DNA from: Pelagicoccus sp. SDUM812005 | GTDB lineage: Bacteria; Verrucomicrobiota; Verrucomicrobiia; Opitutales; Opitutaceae | Assembly (NCBI RefSeq): GCF_031127875.1 | Contig: NZ_JARXIA010000023.1 | Span: 1-64,000, forward strand | Reading direction: 5' to 3' | Length of the DNA stretch: 64,000 nt | Shown here: positions 43,357-52,177 of the stretch, piece after piece | Layout of the letters: the number at the start of each line of letters is the position of its first letter | Position numbering within the stretch: the stretch's first letter is position 1 | Position numbers and translations under genes: made by a program | Notes under the pieces: model-generated | What the model was told of the DNA's origin: nothing | Database searches by the model: none | What the model saw: the letters and a program-made list of their open reading frames with translations, nothing else

Positions 43357-44799
43357 CTATTCTTCAGTAAATCCAACAACGTCTTCCAAAACGATCCGCT
43401 CACGAGCATCCGGTTCCCGAAGCTCCAACGCTACATTTCTGAACGTAACATCCTTTGCATGCCGTACATACGCGCCCCAGGCCGGAAGCACGCCGAAAAA
43501 GAACTGTTCGGGATAGCGTGCGATGTCTTCGGGAACGACTTGAGCCGCATCTTCTTCGGTCCCTCCTCCCGGAAACGAAATCCTAATGTTTTCCAAAAGA
43601 ACGTCCTCTACCAGATGACCGGGAATTCCAGATATCATGATCGGGCCCGATTTCGTCTTCGCCATCTTCTCCCACTCCTCGTCCGAACGCTTCATCAGGT
43701 CCTTCTTCATATGCGTAGCGCGATAAGCATTCTCGCGCGTCTCCACCGTTACGACCGCATTCACATCGCGAATACGCACATTGCGAAGAGTCCCAACCGG
43801 CACGCCTTCCGGCTCCACGTCCGCATTGTACTTCTGCCCCTTGAAGTTCTCATAGGAACGTCCGCGATTGCCCAAACGAATGAAGATCGGATTCCCAACG
43901 TCCTCCATGACAATTCGAGAAATATCCACGTTCTCCAAACGCCCTCCGTCAACCAGCTGCAACTTGATCGCTCCCATTGGACTATCGTAAAAATAGCAGT
44001 TCGTTACCTTGATATCTATAAATCCGCCACGAGAGGAAGTCCCCAGCTTCAAAGGGGCCGTATTGCTGGCTACCTTGCAGTTGCGAATCACGAAATTGCG
44101 GCACGGGTTCTTGGAACTCTTCAAGCAAATCCCGTCGTCGCCCGCATCGATATCGCAGTTTTCGATCAACACATTCTCGCAACCATCCAAGTCTAGACCA
44201 TCGTTATTGTATCCATTATTCCGAAACCGAACCGTGACGCCATCGATATGGATGTCCTTGCTATCGACGAAATGCAATCCCCAGGAAGCGGGCCTTCTAT
44301 AAGTCACGCCCGACAAGGTTACGCGCTCGCAATTGATGATATTTAGCAGATGAGGCCGCGGGGACCCCTGCTTTCTCGGAAATGCCTCCGGCGTGCCACG
44401 CCCGTCGATTTCGCCCAAGCCCTCGATCCTGATATCGGTAGCGTCTACCGCGTAAATGAGGCAATGTCCGCTGCCCTCCCGCTTCTTTCCCATATCGTTT
44501 ACGTAATCGGCGATATCCTGGCTTCCCAGCAAGGTCGCTCCGTAATCGAGCGACAAGGTCACATGGCTCTTAAGCTTGATAGAGCCGATCTGATAATCCC
44601 CTGCTGGCACCCAAACCGTACCGCCCCCTTTCTCAGCGCAGGCATCGATCGTTTCCTGCAGGGCAAGCGTATCCATCGCAACACCATCCCCAACCGCTCC
44701 GTAATCCCTCACATTCAAGACCACTTCGCCGGAGGCGACCGCGGGCAAGCTTCCCAGAACGGAAAGCAATACTAGTATTTTTATAAAACAGTTCTTCAT
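43357..44799 (-). CDS. Secreted GH28-family glycosidase (polygalacturonase-like), copy 1
   Basis: A 480-residue GH28 parallel beta-helix enzyme with a signal peptide of about 24 residues, starting VRDYGAVGDGVAMDT. Catalytic Asp motifs are NNDGLDLDG (about 197-205) and DAGDDGICLKS (about 219-229). The usual GHG histidine motif is replaced by LGTSSRGGF, as in a non-classical GH28 branch. The substrate may therefore be a substituted galacturonan, rhamnogalacturonan or another uronide rather than plain pectin. It lies 43 bases after the paralogous giant secreted protein on the same strand, so the two are probably co-transcribed. Confidence 0.85.
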   Translation of the reverse strand: MKNCFIKILVLLSVLGSLPAVASGEVVLNVRDYGAVGDGVAMDTLALQETIDACAEKGGGTVWVPAGDYQIGSIKLKSHVTLSLDYGATLLGSQDIADYVNDMGKKREGSGHCLIYAVDATDIRIEGLGEIDGRGTPEAFPRKQGSPRPHLLNIINCERVTLSGVTYRRPASWGLHFVDSKDIHIDGVTVRFRNNGYNNDGLDLDGCENVLIENCDIDAGDDGICLKSSKNPCRNFVIRNCKVASNTAPLKLGTSSRGGFIDIKVTNCYFYDSPMGAIKLQLVDGGRLENVDISRIVMEDVGNPIFIRLGNRGRSYENFKGQKYNADVEPEGVPVGTLRNVRIRDVNAVVTVETRENAYRATHMKKDLMKRSDEEWEKMAKTKSGPIMISGIPGHLVEDVLLENIRISFPGGGTEEDAAQVVPEDIARYPEQFFFGVLPAWGAYVRHAKDVTFRNVALELREPDARERIVLEDVVGFTEE

Positions 44800-44842
44800 A
44801 TTGATAATTATTCTTTAGATTTACACAAACATTGCTTCATCC

Positions 44843-47800
44843 CTAATCCTGCAGCGCTATTTTCAGCTTCATGAAGAAGGCATCATCGTCCGGCGTCGTC
44901 GCGCGGACGCGCTCATAGTCTGCGTCAACGGTTTCCCTAGCGATTTCCGTTACCGCACCCTCCTTCCAGTTTAGGAAATCAACAGGCCGCGTATCCATAA
45001 TCGAGTACACGATCCCTCTATCCTCAGCGTCCCGACGCCGTTGGTAAACGAATTCCAGGCCTTCCTCCTTTCTCTGCAAAAGCGGAAACATCCCGCGATC
45101 TTCCCCTGAGAGCGGATTCCCGCCCAAGGCATACTCCACGAGATTCACCACCCCGTCCCGATCCGGGTCTGCCGATAGCTCCAAATCGCTTCCGGAAAGG
45201 CCCTTTGCTTGAGCCCAAACCTGGAACTGCTCCCCCGCGCTCAAACGGTTCGCAGCAAGAGAGATGCGGTCGACATTCGGGCCGCCCGCATCCGTATTCA
45301 CCGTAATACGGATCGTGTTCTCGCCAGCCAACAATGCTACCACGATCGTCTTCTCCTGCCAATTGTCCCAAGTGCCCGTCGAGCTAAAGACATGGGATCC
45401 GATCGCGATACCGTTAACCGTTATCGTACAGGATCGATCCGTTGCGGAGGCATATCGAAAGGTCAACTTCACCTCTCCACCAGCGCCGCCACCGACTCCT
45501 TCCCATTGCAGCCACGTGCCTGCGCCACCCATATCCATATAGCCAGCGCCCGAGTAACCAGGACTGTCAGTCCTCAGGAGACAGCCGGAAGTGGAGGTAT
45601 AGTCCTCCCCTTCTATCTCCGATTCGAGAGCCCCTTCTCCTCCTCCGTCATACACTGCATTGCCCAAAATACGGATTCGCCAACTTTCGCTCAAATCCTC
45701 GCTGGGACGCTTGAAACTAAACGCGCAATCGAGAGAGCCCTCCGCGTTATAGAATCCCTGAAAATAGTTTCGTTTATTAAATGAACCATCCTCGTACCAA
45801 ACCCATTCGCCATCCAAATAGCGCTGCACTCCGATAACCGCTTCCTTCGAAACGTTTCTCAAAATGACAGGTACATGGCCAATGCCTCCGCCATCAATGG
45901 TGAAGTCGGCCAAGACATCGCCAGACTCCGAAGAAATCTCCAAAGGATAATTGCTCAACACGGAACCTGTCGTCGCGACGACCTCAAGATCCCGATTGTA
46001 CCTGAATTCATCGTACACGGCACCCCATTCGCTGGTGTAAGCAGCCAAGCGGGACCTGAATTCCTCATCCGCGCCCCAATAGGATTCAGCGTTCTTCGGA
46101 GGCATCATGAACTCCATCTCGCCTTCCACCACATCGCCTGCCGCATAGGAACGGCCTACCGATTCGGAGCTGAGGTCGAAGAGCATCTTCGGCGTGCTGG
46201 CGCTCAACCCATACGGATGCATGTACAAGTCGAACGGTTCCCCGTTCAAGGTCGAGCTCAGGGCCAAAAATCCCCGATACGCATAGTTGACTCCTCCATT
46301 CCAGGCAGTCGTATCGTTAGGAATCACCCAGCTATCCCTAAACAAAAGCGGATCCCCCTTGTACTGATTGCCTCCAGGAGAGCTGGCGTAACTCTGAGTC
46401 AACCCCTCCGCACTCCCGTGGTGATAAGCGGTATGCTGCGGCCCGTTGTAGCCATCGGCTCCCATCTGAAAAAAGATAAGCCGCCTCGGGTCGGTCACGT
46501 CGTCCAAGAACTCGTAACGAAAGGCGTTGAACTTCCGGTGGTAGTCCAGGCCCGCCACTCCGCGCACCGTGTTTACGTAGCGGATCTTCCCGTCGTCGCT
46601 TATCCCCGAATACAAAACTTCCGTAACGTTCGGACCGGACCACTTGTAACAGGTCTTCATGAGTTTGCTAAAACGGAAGGTATTCGAACTGTCGTAATAC
46701 TGGAGGAAGTTGCCTCCCCCCATATTCTCCGTCCACCCGTGATCGCCGCCGCCCGTGCTGGTAGTAAAGGTAGGCCGCACATCGGCCATGTGAGCTCGCC
46801 CAGCATGACGAGTCGGATCATAAGTCAAGGATTCCCCCCAGGCTCCGAGGGCCGACTCGTCCCATTTCCAGTTCGCCTTATCGTTCCAGCCTACGATCGA
46901 AAGAAAGGAGTGAGATGCTGCCGCGACCGTGCCGTCGCTCCAGTACCCGTAGACCACTCGCAAGCGAAAGGTCTTGGACTCCCCCGGGGCCAAAGGAAGC
47001 ATCGTGTAACCGCGCAGCCAGGTTCCCATATGGACCGTATCCAAACTCTGGTGCCAGTTCTTCGAGATCTGCACCGGAATTCCCAGCGGGCTTCCGTCCA
47101 CTTCGGTCAAAAGCATAACCGTACCCGTAACCGCCCTCGCCGAAATCGGATCGAAGATCATCGGCACTTCGATCTCTTCATCCGTGGGATTTCTCACCGT
47201 AAACTGATATTCGTCCAACCGGTTGGTATCTCGAGGGTAGCTCACGCTTCCCGCTGGGACGATCGCCTTGATCGCCATCTCATCCGTATCGTACTCGGAA
47301 TCCAATGGTGATCCCGACCCTAGATCCAAGGCATCGCTCAGATAGTCGCCTACCTCCATCTGCTCGTAAGCGGTATCGGTGTGAGGACTCAGCGACAGAC
47401 GGGCCACATTCCCGAGCGCATCGGCCAAATGCTGCACGTTCGAGGGCGACACAACCTGAATCGTCGCTCGCGTGGCTCCCGGCACCTCTTCCAAATCGAG
47501 TTTGAAAGTAACGTGATCTGCCCATGCGGTAACTTCTAAACGAGGGTTGCCGACCAGCACGTTCCCATTCGCATCCTCAAAAACTAGCCCCAAGTGGTCG
47601 AAACGCTGCACATACTGCCCGCTTTCAATCAAGCGCACATACATTCGTCCTGTATTGTCCTGCACCACACCGGAAACGCAGCGGTAACGCGTGTCTCCAA
47701 CATACGCATACAAATTTAGGGTTGCCGGTGTGAATTGCGTAACGTCCTCCGTCAATGCCGACTCGTAATCGCTTCCCTCGAGTGCGTCGTAGCCAGTAAG

Positions 47801-48055
47801 CTGCATCGTCTTGCACTCAAGCTTCAGACTATAGTAACCCGTCTGTACGATTAGATTAGGACTCTCCCGAGCAAGGGAGCTACCAGGCCAACCGACCCTC
47901 ATCGGATAACCATTTTCGAAACTAATATAAGTATAGTTTCGGTTCATCGCTGCATTCACCTCGGGCAAAGATCGCCCCAGCAAAACAAATACGGACAAGA
48001 GGAAAAAAGTTCTAAACACGACAGGGTAAAGGTTCGCAATCATTCGGGTTTTCAT
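44843..48055 (-). CDS. Second giant secreted protein of the same unrecognised family
   Basis: A 1,070-residue exported protein (signal peptide up to about residue 36, start chosen at MKTRMIANL). Residues about 40-785 align block by block with the 1,117-residue protein (YISFENGYPM, QTGYYSLKLECKTMQL, ALTEDVTQFTPATLNL, SFLSIVGWNDKANWKWDE). It lacks the DUF1349-like module and goes directly to the CBM6/CBM35-like sandwich (about 805-935, EDYTSTSGCLLRTDSPGYS). It then ends with a verrucomicrobial C-terminal module containing a calcium-type repeat (ADPDRDGVVNLVEYALG). It stands upstream of GH28 copy 1 in the same operon, and an operator-like palindrome lies 172 bases before the ATG. Confidence 0.75.
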   Translation of the reverse strand: MKTRMIANLYPVVFRTFFLLSVFVLLGRSLPEVNAAMNRNYTYISFENGYPMRVGWPGSSLARESPNLIVQTGYYSLKLECKTMQLTGYDALEGSDYESALTEDVTQFTPATLNLYAYVGDTRYRCVSGVVQDNTGRMYVRLIESGQYVQRFDHLGLVFEDANGNVLVGNPRLEVTAWADHVTFKLDLEEVPGATRATIQVVSPSNVQHLADALGNVARLSLSPHTDTAYEQMEVGDYLSDALDLGSGSPLDSEYDTDEMAIKAIVPAGSVSYPRDTNRLDEYQFTVRNPTDEEIEVPMIFDPISARAVTGTVMLLTEVDGSPLGIPVQISKNWHQSLDTVHMGTWLRGYTMLPLAPGESKTFRLRVVYGYWSDGTVAAASHSFLSIVGWNDKANWKWDESALGAWGESLTYDPTRHAGRAHMADVRPTFTTSTGGGDHGWTENMGGGNFLQYYDSSNTFRFSKLMKTCYKWSGPNVTEVLYSGISDDGKIRYVNTVRGVAGLDYHRKFNAFRYEFLDDVTDPRRLIFFQMGADGYNGPQHTAYHHGSAEGLTQSYASSPGGNQYKGDPLLFRDSWVIPNDTTAWNGGVNYAYRGFLALSSTLNGEPFDLYMHPYGLSASTPKMLFDLSSESVGRSYAAGDVVEGEMEFMMPPKNAESYWGADEEFRSRLAAYTSEWGAVYDEFRYNRDLEVVATTGSVLSNYPLEISSESGDVLADFTIDGGGIGHVPVILRNVSKEAVIGVQRYLDGEWVWYEDGSFNKRNYFQGFYNAEGSLDCAFSFKRPSEDLSESWRIRILGNAVYDGGGEGALESEIEGEDYTSTSGCLLRTDSPGYSGAGYMDMGGAGTWLQWEGVGGGAGGEVKLTFRYASATDRSCTITVNGIAIGSHVFSSTGTWDNWQEKTIVVALLAGENTIRITVNTDAGGPNVDRISLAANRLSAGEQFQVWAQAKGLSGSDLELSADPDRDGVVNLVEYALGGNPLSGEDRGMFPLLQRKEEGLEFVYQRRRDAEDRGIVYSIMDTRPVDFLNWKEGAVTEIARETVDADYERVRATTPDDDAFFMKLKIALQD

Positions 48056-48226
48056 GGGCATAAACGAATCAATGTCAGACAAGTTTCTTGAGGGCTAACC
48101 GCATCAACGATAGCTACCCCCAAAGCAGGGGACCACAGGGTAAAACAATATACCTAAATCCAGAGGAATTATCCATCCTCCATATACACGATATACTTCT
48201 TAAAACATCACGAGAACCAGATAGTA

Positions 48227-48248
48227 ACATCTGATCATGTTCAGATGT
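48227..48248. promoter_or_regulatory. Palindrome upstream of the giant protein-GH28 operon
   Basis: ACATCTGA-TCATGT-TCAGATGT has perfect eight-base arms around a six-base spacer. It lies in the promoter region of the minus-strand operon starting at 48055. Confidence 0.55.
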
Positions 48249-48267
48249 AATGAATTTTAAACTACAA

Positions 48268-48295
48268 GGCCTCGAGACGAATCCGTCTCGAGGCC
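48268..48295. terminator. Long hairpin terminator after the TonB receptor gene
   Basis: GGCCTCGAGACG-AATC-CGTCTCGAGGCC is a perfect 12-pair hairpin. On the minus strand it is followed by TTGTAGTTT; on the plus strand by GATTTT. It closes the receptor gene and lies just behind the promoter of the next operon. Confidence 0.75.
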
Positions 48296-48350
48296 GATTT
48301 TAAACGACTGAGAGCAATCCAAGCGGGCTACCCTCAGGACATGCTACAAA

Positions 48351-51300
48351 CTAAAACTCGAAGGTGTTGGTGAGCACGAAGGTGCGCGGGGCTTCGGCCT
48401 TTACGCGGGCGGCCGTTCCATCCGGCTGAGCGCGGATGACCTCAACGCCATCTCCCGCGAACAGGTTGCGGATATTAAGCTGAACTCTCCAATTAATAGT
48501 ATCGTTCTTGATTTTCTTGGATCGGCCGAACCACAAATCGTAAGTATGGTCATCTTGACCTTGGATAGGCTTGGTTACGTCCGGAGCAATAACGTCGCCT
48601 GGCAAGGTCGTAAGCGCATAGCCAATCGAGGCCGAATCAACGTAGCGGTAGGCCGAACCAATGTTCCAACCCCTCATCTTACCATCGGTGAAACGATAGT
48701 TCGTGATGATGTTTGCCCGCCATTCGCGAACCTCAGGATTATCCGCTCCATCCAAAGCCGTGTTCGAGAAATAGGCATTCCCGGCATAGGCTCCAAGGAT
48801 AAGCTGATTCCAGCCTGTGCCGCCAGCCAGCGGATCCTGAAGCGGGGTACGCAGCTTGTTAGCCCCAAAGATCGAGCCCTTTGCGTTCTCTACGCTCTCA
48901 AGAGCGTTCATCAGGCCGGTAAACACTTCCGTGAAACCGGGAGCCAGATTGGTACGAACCGCCTTCTGCTGGACGATGCTGGCAGAGATTCTCCAGTTCT
49001 TGGTGGGATTGAAGATCGTCTCGACCTCCAGACCCTCGCCCTTTACGTCCGCGGTATCGGCCAGAATCGACCAAAGCGCCGTCCCAACCGTAAAGCTTCC
49101 GTTTTGGTCGGGATTCGTTGGGTGAGGCGTATAGGAGAATTCTGCTGTATCCAACAAGTAACTATTGGGGAAGATCGCTTCATACGCTTCTCTCAGGTCC
49201 CATAGTTGATCTAGCGTCATGTACTCCTGACCCGCCGAGGTATTGACCTGGTCGATAATCCCATTCCCATCCGCGTCGAATGCGGGATTGTCAAACTGAC
49301 GGTCGCCGTCCTTGTCGTAACGCAAGGTCTCGCGATACAACTCGCCCCAACCGCGTATCAAGGATACGTTCGTCGTCCAGTTGTATCCAAAGGAAACCGG
49401 ATGGAACTGCTCGTCTCGGATCGTCGACTCGTACCAGTTGACTCGCGTGATCAGCTTTTCATCGAAGGCCGTGACGGTGAAGCCATAGTCAATACTCTCG
49501 CCAGATGGACTCGGCAAGGGATTGCCGCGGATATTCCCCCCCGACAAGTTAGGAATGAAATTCGAGGAATCTCCATAGTGGAAGGACAAGCTCGTACCGT
49601 CCGGCAGCCAGGATTTTGGCAGCTTCGCGACGAGGTTATAGGAGAAGTTATTGCCCTCGACCGTGTTGATCGGGCTGGAATCAAGGTTGAAGTCCTCGGC
49701 ACCAAACAAACGGATCCCTTCGGCATCGGCCGGAGCGGTAGCTACCGCATTTTCCCACTTGTCCTTACGCCAACCCAAATTGGCAACGAGATGGTCCTTC
49801 AAAAGGAAGCTCTGCAGGTTTAGGGCCTGGCTGCTTACCTTAGTCTCCTCCATTCGACCGGAGAAGTTGACCCACTCCGGCGTATAGGTTCCAACCTTGG
49901 TAACACCCTCAGTCATGTCGAAGTACGCCAAAGGCACTTCCAAGCCAGCAGGATATTCAAGGGTAACGCCTGGCTCCACTCCAGTGATGATAACGTCCTC
50001 GATGGTCAGGTTCGGATCGGTGAATACGTTTAGCTGCTGAGGTCCCACATAGAATATATTCGAGTTTTGACGCTGAAACGCAGTGGCATCGGGCTGGATC
50101 AGATTCACCGCAGCATTGTTTCCATTGCTCGCCATCCGGTACTGCTTATTCACGCTATCAACCCTATTCTCATCGAATAGCCCCACGGCGCGGTGCGAGC
50201 CCAACCAACGTAGAATACCATTATCGAACTTATCTTCGAAATCGATCTGCGCGAAAGCGGTAGCGCGAATCGTCTCCCTATCCGTCGATAGATCGGTTGT
50301 ATTCGAAGACTTGGAAGCGATAAAGGGACGCCCGTAGTTCGGGTTCGTCGCGCCGAACAAGTCGTTTGGACCGATCGGCAATGTCTTGTTCACGTCGAAA
50401 TAGATCGTGGGCGAACCACCCATAACGAAACTATTGCGACTCCAGTTCTGTGCATCGTATGCAAGCTCGAGGCCAAAGTTTCCATCCTTGCTTTCCGTTG
50501 TGAACGAAAGGTTCAACGCGTCGAAATCGTTATCGTAACGATCCAAACCGCCCGAATAGAGGTTCTTCCGGAAGTCGAAGGTTTCCAGGTTCGTCAATCC
50601 TTGGGAAGTGTAGCCGGTAACCAGGTCGCCGTAATTAGGCATACCGATAAACCGTACGGCGGCGTCGGATCCCGTCCAGTTTCCGTCAGGGTCATAGGTT
50701 ATATTTCCGATGGGAACATTGCCATTTCCGTCGGGAGCGCCCCAAGCGCCACCATCTACCGTAGTCTGGAACGCATAGGCTGGCAGCCCATTCCTAGAGG
50801 TCCCATCAAAAACGTTGGCCCAAAAGCGAGCGCTGACTTCGGAGCCCGCCGCCGTACCGGAGGTCAGGATATCGATCTGTTCGCCGTTCGCATCGAGACC
50901 CTCGAAGTCTACGTTCCCGTTCACGACGTTGCCAAATCCATCCAAGCTAAAGCGCTCGCCGTTCGGCATCTCAATGCCAATGGTATTGTCGATCAAAGTA
51001 GACAAGGTTTCCAAAGGTCCCAACGAAGACGGTGGAGTCGACTTGATCTTTCCCGTCTCGAAATTGAGCTTCAGGAAGGTGTTGCTCTCATCGAGCAGAC
51101 GCCACTTCATCGCTCCATAGAATCGGGTCGAATCCCGGAACGCTGAGTTTTGCAGATACTCCTGATCTTCCTTCAACGCAGCGAACCGCACTGCAAATCG
51201 ATCCTCTGCAAGCACTCGGTTTACGTTAAAGTCAACACGCGTACTTAGATTTCCGTCAAACTCGTCCGTGGACAAACGCAACCCGAGTTCCGTAGAGTCA

Positions 51301-51875
51301 GAGAAGTTCGCCTGAGCAACATCGCTATTGATAATGCCTCCCGGAGAGCCAAGACCAAACAGGAACGAGTTGGCGCCGCGCTGGATGTCGACTCGATCTG
51401 TTATATAAGAATCAAAAGGGATGTCCGTCTCGAAGAAACCGCGCGTACGGGTGGGAGCCGCAAGAGCTCGGATACGGTTTCCGGCTGCAGGATTTTGACG
51501 TATTTCGCCATCGTTCTGAACCCCGGAACTATCCGTTCCAGTAAAGTTTCCGCTGGGTCCTGCAGTGTCCGTATTGGTGGTATATACCAGCAACTCTTCG
51601 GTGGACGTTGCCGCAAGGTCCTCTAGCATTTGCTTGGTTACTGCTTGAATCGAAGTGCCGATGTCTTCGATCTTGGAATTGAGTCGGCCACCAGCAAGCG
51701 TCTGGGTGGCGCGATAACCGTCATCGGAATCCGCGTTCACTTCGAACGGAGACAAAACGAAGATCTCTTCTTCTTCCTCCTCTTGTCCGTACAAAACTCC
51801 GGTTGCTGCCACAGCGCAGAGGGGTAACAACCACCGCAATCGGCGATTGGAACATACTGTTTGTTCTTTATTCAT
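48351..51875 (-). CDS. TonB-dependent outer-membrane receptor (SusC-like)
   Basis: A 1,174-residue outer-membrane transporter. A signal peptide of about 30 residues is followed by an acidic run and a TonB-box-like IFVLSPFEV. The plug domain covers about 45-190 (IEDIGTSIQAVTKQMLEDL, TDRVDIQRGANSFLFGLG, GGIINSDV). A 22-strand barrel ends in NTFEF with a terminal Phe. It would import oligosaccharides or complexed nutrients using TonB energy. The receptor lies between the giant secreted proteins and a fucosidase, so uptake of fucose- or uronate-containing oligomers is a reasonable inference. No SusD-like partner is seen, as is usual in Verrucomicrobiota. Confidence 0.9.
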   Translation of the reverse strand: MNKEQTVCSNRRLRWLLPLCAVAATGVLYGQEEEEEEIFVLSPFEVNADSDDGYRATQTLAGGRLNSKIEDIGTSIQAVTKQMLEDLAATSTEELLVYTTNTDTAGPSGNFTGTDSSGVQNDGEIRQNPAAGNRIRALAAPTRTRGFFETDIPFDSYITDRVDIQRGANSFLFGLGSPGGIINSDVAQANFSDSTELGLRLSTDEFDGNLSTRVDFNVNRVLAEDRFAVRFAALKEDQEYLQNSAFRDSTRFYGAMKWRLLDESNTFLKLNFETGKIKSTPPSSLGPLETLSTLIDNTIGIEMPNGERFSLDGFGNVVNGNVDFEGLDANGEQIDILTSGTAAGSEVSARFWANVFDGTSRNGLPAYAFQTTVDGGAWGAPDGNGNVPIGNITYDPDGNWTGSDAAVRFIGMPNYGDLVTGYTSQGLTNLETFDFRKNLYSGGLDRYDNDFDALNLSFTTESKDGNFGLELAYDAQNWSRNSFVMGGSPTIYFDVNKTLPIGPNDLFGATNPNYGRPFIASKSSNTTDLSTDRETIRATAFAQIDFEDKFDNGILRWLGSHRAVGLFDENRVDSVNKQYRMASNGNNAAVNLIQPDATAFQRQNSNIFYVGPQQLNVFTDPNLTIEDVIITGVEPGVTLEYPAGLEVPLAYFDMTEGVTKVGTYTPEWVNFSGRMEETKVSSQALNLQSFLLKDHLVANLGWRKDKWENAVATAPADAEGIRLFGAEDFNLDSSPINTVEGNNFSYNLVAKLPKSWLPDGTSLSFHYGDSSNFIPNLSGGNIRGNPLPSPSGESIDYGFTVTAFDEKLITRVNWYESTIRDEQFHPVSFGYNWTTNVSLIRGWGELYRETLRYDKDGDRQFDNPAFDADGNGIIDQVNTSAGQEYMTLDQLWDLREAYEAIFPNSYLLDTAEFSYTPHPTNPDQNGSFTVGTALWSILADTADVKGEGLEVETIFNPTKNWRISASIVQQKAVRTNLAPGFTEVFTGLMNALESVENAKGSIFGANKLRTPLQDPLAGGTGWNQLILGAYAGNAYFSNTALDGADNPEVREWRANIITNYRFTDGKMRGWNIGSAYRYVDSASIGYALTTLPGDVIAPDVTKPIQGQDDHTYDLWFGRSKKIKNDTINWRVQLNIRNLFAGDGVEVIRAQPDGTAARVKAEAPRTFVLTNTFEF

Positions 51876-52177
51876 AATTTATGGGTTCGTTTATTTGATA
51901 ACATTCTCCTAGTTAAATACAGAAATCGAAGGTTCAATATTGCTGCATTTTCCTAGGGAAATCTGGGGTTATATCATTTAGGTTTACTTCGAAAGCCGGA
52001 CAGCTACCGAGACAATGGACTGAAGGCGTCACGCCTTTCGAAGCAAAATGAGGGCAAACTTGAGGGATAGCTTTTACGGTTAGCAATCGATTGGATCACC
52101 ACCGTCTAGGGCGCTATGATATCAAATGGGATCCAATCCCGGCATCACGTCTTTACAGGATACGCGCCGCGGTTTCG
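51876..52177. other. Promoter region of the TonB receptor
   Basis: No gene is visible. The part next to the receptor is AT-rich, and TTTCCTAGGGAAA at 51950-51962 is a perfect 13-base dyad (TTTCC/GGAAA arms) that could be an operator. The far part holds the 3' region of the GH29 gene. A GAAAG/CTTTC pair surrounds 51990-52040 with a long loop and is weak. Confidence 0.35.
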
